This document shows, one piece after another, positions 34,452 through 42,453 of a stretch of 64,000 nt of DNA. Every line of letters starts with the position of its first letter. Position 1 is the stretch's first letter. Source of the DNA: Dyadobacter soli (GTDB taxonomy: Bacteria; Bacteroidota; Bacteroidia; Cytophagales; Spirosomataceae); the NCBI RefSeq assembly GCF_900101885.1, contig NZ_FNAN01000017.1, forward strand, positions 160,498-224,497. Reading direction: 5' to 3'. The notes below the pieces were generated by a model. It was given only the letters and a program-made list of their open reading frames with translations, had not been told where the DNA came from and searched no databases. Both the position numbers and the translations under genes were made by a program.

Positions 34452-35573
34452 ATGAATGCATTGATTAGAACCGCCTTAGTAACGGTGATTGGCATCGCTT
34501 TGCCTCAAATGGCTTCTGCACAAGGGTTTCCAGATCAGATCAGCGGACTGCATAGCGTGCTCGACAAGCTTTATGATGAAATGATGCCGATGTGCGCAAA
34601 GTTGATCGGCGTAGCCAGGGGAATAGCAGGGTTTGCAGCAATCTGGTACATAGCAGCACGTATCTGGCGGCATCTAGCCAATGCGGAAGCGATCGACTTT
34701 TATCCACTCTTCCGGCCATTTGCGATCGGGTTTGCAATTCTGATTTTCCCTTCGGTGTTGGCGATGATCAATGGGATCATGTCGCCCGTAGTCAATGCAA
34801 CTGCTGCAATGGTGGATGGTTCGAACGAGGCAATCACCATCCTGTTGAAGAAAAAGGAGGAGGCAATTATGAAAACCAACGCGTGGCAAATGTATGTGGG
34901 CGCAGCGGGCAATGGCGACCGGGACAAATGGTACAAATACACGCACGGAAATGAGGAGCCTTCGGGTGAAGGGATTTTGGCAAGTTTAGGCAATGATATC
35001 AAATTCTCGATGGCCAAGGCTTCCTACAATTTTCGCAACTCTATCAAGGAGTGGATGAGCGAGATTTTAAGATTACTGTTTGAAGCAGCTGCACTCTGCA
35101 TCAATACGCTGAGAACATTTCAATTAATAGTGCTCGCCATTGTTGGGCCGATTGCTTTCGGAATTTCAGTTTTTGACGGGTTCCAGTTTACGTTAACTGG
35201 CTGGATTGCCAGGTACATTAACATTTTCCTTTGGCTGCCAGTCGCAAACATCTTCGGGGCCATCATCGGAAAGATCCAGGAAATGATGCTGACGCTGGAT
35301 ATTAGTCAGGTTGAAGGTGCGGGTGATACCTTTTTCAGCTCGACGGACTTAGCCTATCTGGTATTCCTCATTATCGGCATTGTCGGGTATTTCTCTGTTC
35401 CTGCAGTTGCAGGGTTCATTATCCAGGCAGGGGGCGGAAACCCATATCTCTACAAGGTCACAACATTATTCTCTCAGACGGCGACCGGTTTCGGCAACAG
35501 AGTATTTCCCGCTGGCGGCGGTTTCGGTACACTGCCAAGAAACACGGCTATGCCTAAATCTCAGAATTCTTAA
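34452..35573 (+). CDS. traJ: Conjugative transfer protein TraJ
   Basis: 373 residues. A signal sequence (MASAQG) is followed by about seven membrane segments, including IAGFAAIWYIAARIWRHL and LIVLAIVGPIAFGISVFDGF. GWIARYINIFLWLPVANIFG is the TraJ hallmark. It is the VirB6-like polytopic inner-membrane protein of the transfer channel. It lies between the secreted paralogues and traK. Confidence 0.9.
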   Translation: MNALIRTALVTVIGIALPQMASAQGFPDQISGLHSVLDKLYDEMMPMCAKLIGVARGIAGFAAIWYIAARIWRHLANAEAIDFYPLFRPFAIGFAILIFPSVLAMINGIMSPVVNATAAMVDGSNEAITILLKKKEEAIMKTNAWQMYVGAAGNGDRDKWYKYTHGNEEPSGEGILASLGNDIKFSMAKASYNFRNSIKEWMSEILRLLFEAAALCINTLRTFQLIVLAIVGPIAFGISVFDGFQFTLTGWIARYINIFLWLPVANIFGAIIGKIQEMMLTLDISQVEGAGDTFFSSTDLAYLVFLIIGIVGYFSVPAVAGFIIQAGGGNPYLYKVTTLFSQTATGFGNRVFPAGGGFGTLPRNTAMPKSQNS

Positions 35574-35585
35574 CCAATCAATGTC

Positions 35586-36203
35586 ATGTTTACAAAAGCC
35601 AAAAATCTGGAAACAGCATTCCGGCATGTGCGCGGATTTACAATGCTGGTAGTGTTGGGCTGCATAGGTTTCTGCTGCTTTGCGATCTACAAAAGTTATC
35701 AGCTGGTGGATGAAACTCAGGACAAAGTCTACATCCTGGCAAGTGGAAAAGTGCTCGATGCCTATGCGTCTGAACGAAATGAGAATATTCCGGTCGAAGC
35801 TCGGGATCATGTGGCCACCTTTCACCGATACTTCTTCACGCTTGACCCTGATGATAAGGTGATACAATCTAATCTAGTCAGGGCGCTTTATCTGGCAGAT
35901 GTCTCAGCCAAAACGCAATATGAAAATTTGAAAGAGTCTGGCTACTACGCCAGCATCATCTCAGCAAACATCAGCCAGCAGATCAGCATTGATACGGTGG
36001 AGGTGAAGACCGAAGATTATCCTTACCAATTCCGATGCGTTGCGTCCCAGCGCATTATTCGCTCCACCAGTATCGTCACCCGGCGGCTGGTTACGGAAGG
36101 ATTTCTTAGAAGCGTGTCCAGAAGTGATAACAATCCACATGGATTCCTGATCGAACGCTGGACGACGCTTGAAAACAAAGACATCAATGTTCAAAACCGA
36201 TAG
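35586..36203 (+). CDS. traK: Conjugative transfer protein TraK
   Basis: 205 residues. A short cytoplasmic stretch precedes one membrane segment (FTMLVVLGCIGFCCFAIYKS). The periplasmic part with RDHVATFHRYFFTLDPDD and IERWTTLENKDI is typical of TraK, a VirB8-like assembly factor. It is three bases before the next gene. Confidence 0.92.
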   Translation: MFTKAKNLETAFRHVRGFTMLVVLGCIGFCCFAIYKSYQLVDETQDKVYILASGKVLDAYASERNENIPVEARDHVATFHRYFFTLDPDDKVIQSNLVRALYLADVSAKTQYENLKESGYYASIISANISQQISIDTVEVKTEDYPYQFRCVASQRIIRSTSIVTRRLVTEGFLRSVSRSDNNPHGFLIERWTTLENKDINVQNR

Positions 36204-36206
36204 CTT

Positions 36207-36629
36207 ATGTTTTACAATTTCAACAGACACAAACAGCTTGCCGCCCAAATGTCTGGCGGCCCGGTCCGGCGTGCCCCAGCATCACCCAGGTTTCAAGGAA
36301 ACAGGAAATGGGGACTTTGGAAAAGAATCACTGTGAGGGTGGCACGACTGCCACTGAAATGGCAGCACGCGGTATCAATCGCGCTGCTCTCCGCAGGAAT
36401 TGGATATAGCTTTTCGCTGATTCTCCCTGACTATCAAATTGCCGCATTGTCAAAGGTCTTCAAAAATGGTAGCAGAAACCAAAAGACAATCAGAGCGGCG
36501 ACGTCAAGTCCACGTCAGCAGGCTTTTGAAGCTTACGTCGACAGCTTGGAGCAAACACACTTCCGGGACAGCATTTATCAATCACAACAAACCGCAAAAG
36601 ATTATGCAGAACAAACCATACACCCGTAA
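36207..36629 (+). CDS. Small membrane protein in the TraL position
   Basis: 140 residues. The N-terminal 55 residues are basic and cytoplasmic. One membrane segment follows (WQHAVSIALLSAGIGYSFSLIL), then a polar periplasmic tail. It occupies the place of TraL between traK and traM. I cannot confirm the family by motif. It overlaps traM by 26 bases, which shows coupled translation. Confidence 0.72.
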   Translation: MFYNFNRHKQLAAQMSGGPVRRAPASPRFQGNRKWGLWKRITVRVARLPLKWQHAVSIALLSAGIGYSFSLILPDYQIAALSKVFKNGSRNQKTIRAATSSPRQQAFEAYVDSLEQTHFRDSIYQSQQTAKDYAEQTIHP

Positions 36630-37920
36630 ATTCTTACAAAAGCGTAAGTTTTATACAGTCCTGCCACTGCTGGTTTTTCCATTTCTCACACTAATTGCCT
36701 GGGCATTATTCGGTAAGGGAGACGGAGGATTGGTGTTATCAAAAGAGCGAAAAGGACTGATTATGAGCCTTCCAGATGCCTTTTTGAAAGATGAGAAAGA
36801 CTTGAATAAAATGGGCTATTACCAAAAAGCGGCCGAAGATTCTGCAAGGCTTCGCAATCTTATTGAGAAAGACCCGTACTATCAGGACACGCTACTCGCC
36901 TCGAAATCCGGCCCATTGGGTGTGCCGCTCAAAAATCTGGAAGGGCCGGGAAAAACTAAGAAAGCAATCACTGGCCAAACTTCTGAAAATGCCGATCAGG
37001 CTGACAGAGAAGTATTCCAAAAACTCCAAGAACTAGACAAGGTCTTATCAAAAACCAGCAATCCAAATTTTGACGATCCCGCTAAGTCCGAAATAGCAGC
37101 GGCCCAAAAGGAAGATGGAAATCACGAGCGACTTGCGCAGTTAGAACACATGATGGCTGGGCTTGGGGAAGAAGACGATCCAATCACTGAGGCCGATCCG
37201 GAAATGGCCGAGCTAAATGGAATGCTTGACAAGATAATGCAAATTCAAAATCCGGATCTGCAACTTGAACAGACTCGAAAGCTATCACTTGAAAATAGAA
37301 AGCAGGTCTTTCCGGTAACAGCGGTTACTGATCAAGTGCATTTCACCTTTCTTAGTGGGCAGCGCGAACCCTCAGATAGTTTAAAGCATCTCATTTCGAA
37401 TCAAATGAATGGTTTTCATTCGCTAGAAAATCATCGAGGTGCGAGCCAAAGTCAAAACGCGATCGAAGCGGTGATCGATCAAAATCAAACACTCGTGACG
37501 GGAGCTACAATCAAATTTCGGCTTGCCACGGACATTTTAATTGCCGGCACTCACATTCCGGCTGGAAGCTTTCTTTACGGTAAAGCTAGCCTCAATCAGG
37601 AAAGGCTTCGCGTGAATATTGAGTCTGTCAAGTATCGTAATTCTCTGTTTGCCGTCAGCTTGTCGGTTTACGATTTGGATGGAATGGAAGGGATTTACGT
37701 TCCCGGCGCCCTGTCTCGCGATGTTGGTAAACAATCTTCTGACCGTGCGATTCAAGGGATTAACATTCCAATCATCGACCCTTCATTAGGCGCACAAGCT
37801 GCGAGTGCAGGTATCGAAGCTGCCAAGACATTCCTGGGCCGGAAAACAAAGCTAATCCAGGTTTCGGTGAAGGCTGGCTATAAAGTTCTGCTCAAAGACG
37901 CCAACGCCAAATCGGTCTAA
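36604..37920 (+). CDS. traM: Conjugative transfer protein TraM (VirB10-like)
   Basis: 439 residues from the ATG at 36604; the longer frame from 36439 lies over the previous gene. One membrane segment (FYTVLPLLVFPFLTLIAWAL) precedes a long polar linker. The C-terminal domain contains IKFRLATDILIAGTHIPAGS and GIYVPGALSRDVGKQSSDRA, the TraM signature. Like VirB10 it spans the periplasm and links both membranes. traN follows after 28 bases. Confidence 0.92.
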   Translation: MQNKPYTRKFLQKRKFYTVLPLLVFPFLTLIAWALFGKGDGGLVLSKERKGLIMSLPDAFLKDEKDLNKMGYYQKAAEDSARLRNLIEKDPYYQDTLLASKSGPLGVPLKNLEGPGKTKKAITGQTSENADQADREVFQKLQELDKVLSKTSNPNFDDPAKSEIAAAQKEDGNHERLAQLEHMMAGLGEEDDPITEADPEMAELNGMLDKIMQIQNPDLQLEQTRKLSLENRKQVFPVTAVTDQVHFTFLSGQREPSDSLKHLISNQMNGFHSLENHRGASQSQNAIEAVIDQNQTLVTGATIKFRLATDILIAGTHIPAGSFLYGKASLNQERLRVNIESVKYRNSLFAVSLSVYDLDGMEGIYVPGALSRDVGKQSSDRAIQGINIPIIDPSLGAQAASAGIEAAKTFLGRKTKLIQVSVKAGYKVLLKDANAKSV

Positions 37921-37948
37921 TCTCTATTCATTTTAAGAATCAAATATC

Positions 37949-38776
37949 ATGAGAAATTTTCTTTTGAGTCAGCTACTGCTATGCCTAAGCTTTGTCGGAA
38001 TAGCCATTTGTCAAGGCGTCGAAACGAACGATATACAGGCAATTCCGCTGGAAATCACCACCAGCAAAACTACGCACCTCGTATTTCCATACAGCATCAA
38101 AACGGTGGACCGCGGGAATGGAGAAATCCTTGCGCAAACGGCGGCTGGCTTTGACAACATCCTGCAAGTCAAAGCCGCTATGGCATCTTTCGATACGACC
38201 AATCTGACTGTTATCACAGGTGATGGGACGCTTTACTCGTTTATAGCGAGCTACTGTCCGAATCCTGTCTCAATTAATATAAGAATCGGTAAATCAATGA
38301 ACGTTGGCGCTACGTCAGTAGCAGAACCAAACGAAGCGGAGATTGAGCAGGCGTTGATCCAAGCAAGTCAAAACGATTCCAGTAATGTCAGAATAAAAGA
38401 CCAATCTTCTCAGACAAAATTGGAGCTATCAGGCATTTACATCTGCGGCGATATTTTGCTTTACAAATTGACACTTACCAACAACTCACCGATTGAATAT
38501 GATATCGAAAGTCTGCGGTTTTCCATCAGGGACAAAAAACGACCTAAGCGTACAGCGATTCAGGAAACCTATATCAAGCCATTCCGCGTGCTGAGTGATA
38601 CGACCTCAGTCGGCCCAAAAGCGGAGCACACTTTCATTTACGCAATACCCAAGATGACGATTCCGGACAAAAAGCTTTTGTCAATCGCGCTCCATGAAAA
38701 AAATGGCGGCAGGCATCTAAACCTTAAAGTTCGAAACAGGCATATCCTGAAATCCCTTCCCTTGACGACTCATTAA
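37949..38776 (+). CDS. traN: Conjugative transfer protein TraN (VirB9-like)
   Basis: 275 residues with a signal peptide (LLLCLSFVGIAICQG). TTSKTTHLVFPYSIKTVDRG and GTLYSFIASYCPNPVSINI are typical of TraN, which resembles VirB9 and lies at the outer membrane. It is the last recognised tra gene; TraO, TraP and TraQ homologues are not seen downstream. The element may use a reduced set or partners elsewhere. Confidence 0.9.
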   Translation: MRNFLLSQLLLCLSFVGIAICQGVETNDIQAIPLEITTSKTTHLVFPYSIKTVDRGNGEILAQTAAGFDNILQVKAAMASFDTTNLTVITGDGTLYSFIASYCPNPVSINIRIGKSMNVGATSVAEPNEAEIEQALIQASQNDSSNVRIKDQSSQTKLELSGIYICGDILLYKLTLTNNSPIEYDIESLRFSIRDKKRPKRTAIQETYIKPFRVLSDTTSVGPKAEHTFIYAIPKMTIPDKKLLSIALHEKNGGRHLNLKVRNRHILKSLPLTTH

Positions 38777-38799
38777 TCCAACCTTAAATCATAGAAATC

Positions 38800-39594
38800 A
38801 TGAACGAGAAAAATTTCGAATACCTGCGCGACCAGGTAAAATACTCAGGCTTCGGCGACGGCCTGGAGGCTCAGCTGAGGGAGAGTATCAAAAATCAGCC
38901 ACTTGAATTCAGCGTGGAACATCAAACGGCATTCGGTAGAGACGAGGTAGAGAGCACACTGAATTTCAAAAAATCGTCGGTTACCGATATGTATTTTTTC
39001 AATAACTATCAGACCTCAGTAAAGCCTGATCAGGCTGCAGAGAAGGTAAACCAAACCTTCTATATCGGGAAGGACAACAATATCACTTTGAAAGAAGGGT
39101 ACAATTTGTTGAGTGGCCGGGCTGTAAATAAAGATCTGACCAATAAGGAAGGGAAAATTTACAATGCATGGCTCCAAATGGATTTCAAGCAAACTGACAG
39201 CGCAGGAAATTTTAAGCTCAAACAGTTCCACCAGAACTACGGCTTCGACCTTGAAAAGGAGCTTTCCCGGCTGCCGGTCAAAGAACTGCAAAATAATCAA
39301 GATCGTGGCAGAGTCATTGACTCACTGCAAAAAGGAAACAGGCACGCGGTCACATTCCTGGAAACTGGTAGCGAACACCGGAGATATATTGAGGCCAATC
39401 CTCAATTCAAAACGATAACCATATTCGATGCCAATATGCACCGGCTTCAAACGAAGCAGTCTAAAGAGAATAAGCAGGAGAATGCCAGCAGACACGAGCA
39501 AAAAGTGTCGAGTGAGTTAGCGACAGACGACGCACCTGGCGGCGCTCCGGAAAAAAAGACGAAGAAATCAAAAGCTATGTCTATCAGTCAATGA
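38800..39594 (+). CDS. Element protein with DUF3945-like region
   Basis: 264 residues, soluble. The segment LKEGYNLLSGRAVNKDLTNKEG and then FKLKQFHQNYGFDLEKELSRLPVKEL recalls a domain of Bacteroidota mobile-element proteins often labelled DUF3945. The assignment is from memory of the pattern and is not certain. The C-terminus is polar, with Lys and Glu runs. It starts 23 bases after traN and overlaps the next gene by four bases. Confidence 0.65.
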   Translation: MNEKNFEYLRDQVKYSGFGDGLEAQLRESIKNQPLEFSVEHQTAFGRDEVESTLNFKKSSVTDMYFFNNYQTSVKPDQAAEKVNQTFYIGKDNNITLKEGYNLLSGRAVNKDLTNKEGKIYNAWLQMDFKQTDSAGNFKLKQFHQNYGFDLEKELSRLPVKELQNNQDRGRVIDSLQKGNRHAVTFLETGSEHRRYIEANPQFKTITIFDANMHRLQTKQSKENKQENASRHEQKVSSELATDDAPGGAPEKKTKKSKAMSISQ

Positions 39595-39887
39595 ATATGG
39601 ATATAGCTAGGCACTTGGAAGGATTCTTTACAAATATCAGTGCAGACGCCAGGATTACGGTGACACATATCAGCGTCTACACTGCCATCCTTCAAACGAC
39701 ATACAAACTAGGGACGAACTGTCTGGCAATGTTCAGTTTTGAGCTGATGCAGATGGCCAAGATCTCAAGCGGTAAAACCTACTATAAAGCGGTGCGCGAG
39801 TTGAATGAGTTTGGATATATCCGATACGAGCCGTCATTCAACAAAAACCGGCCAAGTCGGATTGTCCTGCCGGACCCATTAAATTAA
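39591..39887 (+). CDS. Small winged-helix-like protein A
   Basis: 98 residues. The pattern SADARITVTHISVYTAILQT, MFSFELMQMAKISSGKTYYKAVRELNEFGYIRYEPS fits a winged helix-turn-helix, with SSGKTYYKAVREL as the likely recognition helix. It is related in sequence to the protein at 40187. It may regulate the element or act in replication. It overlaps the previous gene by four bases. Confidence 0.68.
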   Translation: MNMDIARHLEGFFTNISADARITVTHISVYTAILQTTYKLGTNCLAMFSFELMQMAKISSGKTYYKAVRELNEFGYIRYEPSFNKNRPSRIVLPDPLN

Positions 39888-39911
39888 GTTAATCTTTTGA
39901 ATCGGAAAGAT

Positions 39912-40187
39912 ATGAATGTTGAGCTAATTACGAGGGAAGATTTACAAAAGCTCCGGCGTGACCTCTTGGAAGACTTGAAACAGTTTATTTCAAATTCTGC
40001 CAGCGAGCCGAAGAAATGGTTGAAAAGCGCTGAGGTTAGGAAGCTGCTCAATATCTCTTCCGGGACATTACAGAATCTTAGAATCAATGGGGAGTTAAAA
40101 CCGAATAAGATTGGAGGAACCTTCTATTACGCGTTCCAGGACATTCAGTCCCTGCTTCAATCAAACAATTTAAAACCAAAAAAATAA
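39912..40187 (+). CDS. Excisionase-like helix-turn-helix protein
   Basis: 91 residues from the ATG at 39912 (a TTG at 39897 is possible). WLKSAEVRKLLNISSGTLQNLR and KIGGTFYYAFQDIQSLL match the HTH_17/MerR-like excisionase family. It lies between two related winged-helix genes and shares one base with the second. It is a candidate excision or regulatory factor for the integrase at 47351, although some distance away. Confidence 0.78.
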   Translation: MNVELITREDLQKLRRDLLEDLKQFISNSASEPKKWLKSAEVRKLLNISSGTLQNLRINGELKPNKIGGTFYYAFQDIQSLLQSNNLKPKK

Positions 40188-40468
40188 TGGAGCGTCCAGT
40201 TTCAAAATATCTGAACCGTATCTTGGGGGATGCGCGGGTAAAAGTTTGGCATGTAGGCACTTATTTGGCGTTGGTTCTGCTCTGGGATAAAAACAAGCAA
40301 TCGAGTCCGTTTCGGGTGACGCGTCGGCTGATCATGCAAATGTCCAGGGCACGGAGCCAGACCACATATCATAAATGTCTGCAGGACCTTGAAAGTTTGG
40401 GATACATCAAGTATTCGCCGTCATACCACCCTGGGGTGGCAAGCAAAGTATGGCTCGTCGAATCGTAA
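40187..40468 (+). CDS. Small winged-helix-like protein B
   Basis: 93 residues. GDARVKVWHVGTYLALVLLW, then MQMSRARSQTTYHKCLQDLESLGYIKYSPSY parallels the protein at 39591 through its full length, so the two are duplicates. The likely recognition helix is RSQTTYHKCLQDL. Its start codon shares one base with the preceding stop. Function is unknown, probably DNA binding. Confidence 0.68.
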   Translation: MERPVSKYLNRILGDARVKVWHVGTYLALVLLWDKNKQSSPFRVTRRLIMQMSRARSQTTYHKCLQDLESLGYIKYSPSYHPGVASKVWLVES

Positions 40469-40559
40469 ATACTGTACAGGCCTGTCTCAGATCTTGCGGT
40501 ACGGAACGATCGATAGTATTTTTGGTAAGTTGTATTTATAGTCACTAATCTCCAATGAT

Positions 40560-40811
40560 ATGGTTTTAGCACTTAGCATTTCGTCCGTTATGATGTATGG
40601 GGCAGCACTTATTGCAATTGGTATCGGTCTCCGGCTCTTTGTGAGCCAGCGCAGATTTAACAGAAGGGGGTACGGTGGAGCTCAACATTACAGCACGTAT
40701 TGGTCGGCCATTTTTATATCAACGTTTGAGGGAATTCTGATGATCGCTTCGGCATTGGCTATCGTCTCGGGAATATTTCTATTAGTCGTCGAGCTTTTCA
40801 ATAATCGATAG
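40560..40811 (+). CDS. Small protein with two membrane segments
   Basis: 83 residues. Two hydrophobic stretches (MMYGAALIAIGIGLRLFV and ILMIASALAIVSGIFLLVV) flank a basic, Tyr- and Gly-rich loop (RRFNRRGYGGAQHYSTYW). No family is recognised. Small two-helix proteins with a similar loop occur in Bacteroidota mobile elements. A strong hairpin follows. Confidence 0.6.
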   Translation: MVLALSISSVMMYGAALIAIGIGLRLFVSQRRFNRRGYGGAQHYSTYWSAIFISTFEGILMIASALAIVSGIFLLVVELFNNR

Positions 40812-40841
40812 CAAGGCCGTTTCAGATATCTTTCATATGAA

Positions 40842-40885
40842 CCGCCCACGATGGGGAGCTGATTAAAGCTTCACATCGTGGGCGG
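40842..40885. terminator. Hairpin between convergent genes
   Basis: Perfect 12-bp arms CCGCCCACGATG (40842-40853) and CATCGTGGGCGG (40874-40885), followed by an A-rich stretch. It separates the rightward small gene from the leftward DUF932 gene and probably ends transcription from both sides. Confidence 0.65.
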
Positions 40886-40926
40886 CTTGCATATAAAAAA
40901 GAAAAGGAGAGCCAGGCTCCCCAACC

Positions 40927-41979
40927 TTAATTCAAACTCAGGCTTGAAATTCCATTTTTGGCAAAATCGGCACAAAGATTAAATGTCGTTTGCGCCCTCA
41001 GCTGTGCCGTACCGCCTAGCAGGATCGATTTTACTTTGGCTTCGTCGTCCTGAAATTTTCGCACATTCTGAAAATAGCCCGTGACAGCGTTGTATGCCCC
41101 GAAAACGGTCCCCATTGTCGTAGGCATTTGCTGCGTTGGATTTGTCAGCGCATATTCATACACATCGTCTACTATATTGGTAAATTGCGTAGACAGCGCA
41201 TTGATTTTGCCATCTCTCAGATTGCCGAGAACTTCGCGGTTTGGAGCCATTGCGATTTCAATCAACTTCTTTAATTGCGGATCAGTGATTGGCTTTTTGA
41301 CCCAATCGTTGAAAATCTCGCCGACCTCATCAGAAAATTTATTGGCGATACCCATAACCTTATGAGCTGTTCTCAAACGTTCGACGGCGTTACTTGTGTG
41401 CCTGATCTTTACAACGTTGGTCATGTTTTTCATCGCGGCATTTAAAGTGTTCGCGCAAACTATCCTTACAGGTGTAAACGCTGCCGTTATACTGCCGCTG
41501 CCATCGTGCGAGGTAGTCAGGAACAGATACTTTTCGATTAGATCGTTGCTACCAACCTGGATGTATCCTGGTAGTTTCGCTGTGATAAAGATCCTCTCAC
41601 CTTTGCCAAGTGCCCCGGCAGTTTCATAAAGGATTCCGTCATTTCCGACAATACTGTCGAAAAACGTGAATGCGTCCCGGTTCTGAACAATCTGATAATC
41701 TTTGCCAACTACACCCAAGACTGCATTGTTGTCTGTTCTCATGGTCGCGAAATATCCCGGAACAGGTGCGGAGCCGCTTAGTTGTTGGTTCGATGAATTT
41801 TTGACCAGTGCGGTTAGATCTGCTTTTTCAACTTGATAGTCAAGCCCCGCGTGGGAGATTGCGTCTTTGCTGTTAGGGTACTGGTCGACAATTTGACCGA
41901 GGCCGTGCCAAGCTTTTTCTTTGACCGAGAAGAAACTGTGTTTGTCTGTGTTTTCGTCGAAATTGATGTTGTGAGCCAT
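40927..41979 (-). CDS. DUF932 (phage/plasmid-like) protein
   Basis: 350 residues. AWHGLGQIVDQYPNSKDAI, GKDYQIVQNRDAFTFFDSIV, FLTTSHDGSGSITAAFTPVRIVCANTL and RHTSNAVERLRTA are characteristic of the DUF932/TIGR03299 family carried by phages, plasmids and conjugative elements. The molecular role is unknown; it is a common accessory protein of Bacteroidota elements. It is leftward, opposite to the tra operon, with a 470-bp spacer on its upstream side. Confidence 0.88.
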   Translation of the reverse strand: MAHNINFDENTDKHSFFSVKEKAWHGLGQIVDQYPNSKDAISHAGLDYQVEKADLTALVKNSSNQQLSGSAPVPGYFATMRTDNNAVLGVVGKDYQIVQNRDAFTFFDSIVGNDGILYETAGALGKGERIFITAKLPGYIQVGSNDLIEKYLFLTTSHDGSGSITAAFTPVRIVCANTLNAAMKNMTNVVKIRHTSNAVERLRTAHKVMGIANKFSDEVGEIFNDWVKKPITDPQLKKLIEIAMAPNREVLGNLRDGKINALSTQFTNIVDDVYEYALTNPTQQMPTTMGTVFGAYNAVTGYFQNVRKFQDDEAKVKSILLGGTAQLRAQTTFNLCADFAKNGISSLSLN

Positions 41980-42453
41980 GATCGTAGCTGTTAGAAGTTA
42001 GAAATTGTTTTCTTTCTTCTTCCTCTCGCTCCCTCAAATGAATGTTTGACAAAGAAAAAACGAGAAAAAAGAAAGCCCTTCTAGCAGTGGCCCCGGATAT
42101 AGCCAAAAGGAAACGGAATAAGTGCCGCAGGCTGGCGGTCGGCTTTCGGGCATCTACCAGCAATAAGAAAGGCCGCCATTATGCCGTAAGCTTTTGGCGA
42201 CCTTATGAACAATCTCGGAAAATGGGGCCACTTATTTAGCTGCGCTTTTGCCGAGTTTTGTTTGTCCAAACATTGCTTTGAAAAAGTCGTTTCCGAGTTT
42301 TGATTGTTCAGCTATTGTCATTAAGGTACTTACTTATCGGTAACAAAAAGTCGATGAAGTTGTGTAAATAGCCAGCAGTTATAGCGCACATCTACAACGC
42401 CTGCGTTCAAGTGTATTTTTCCCTCATTATGAAATTTAGTATTCATTATTTCA
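41980..42453. other. Intergenic region with an imperfect direct repeat
   Basis: No convincing gene is present. A short Lys-rich frame at 42042-42239 has a counterpart on the other strand and no family match. Two copies of CCGAGTTTTG followed by similar sequence lie at 42251-42275 and 42293-42317, 20 of 25 positions identical and 42 bases apart. The region holds the promoters for both divergent genes. Confidence 0.5.
42251..42317. repeat. 42-bp spaced imperfect direct repeat
   Basis: CCGAGTTTTG opens both copies (42251 and 42293), and ATTG closes both. The spacing equals about four helical turns, which suits paired binding of a regulator ahead of the nitrilase gene. Confidence 0.4.

Noticed and set aside
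42042..42239. Lys-rich 65-residue frame in the spacer before the nitrilase gene
   Set aside because: It has an equally open antisense frame, no recognised relatives and no clear start signal.
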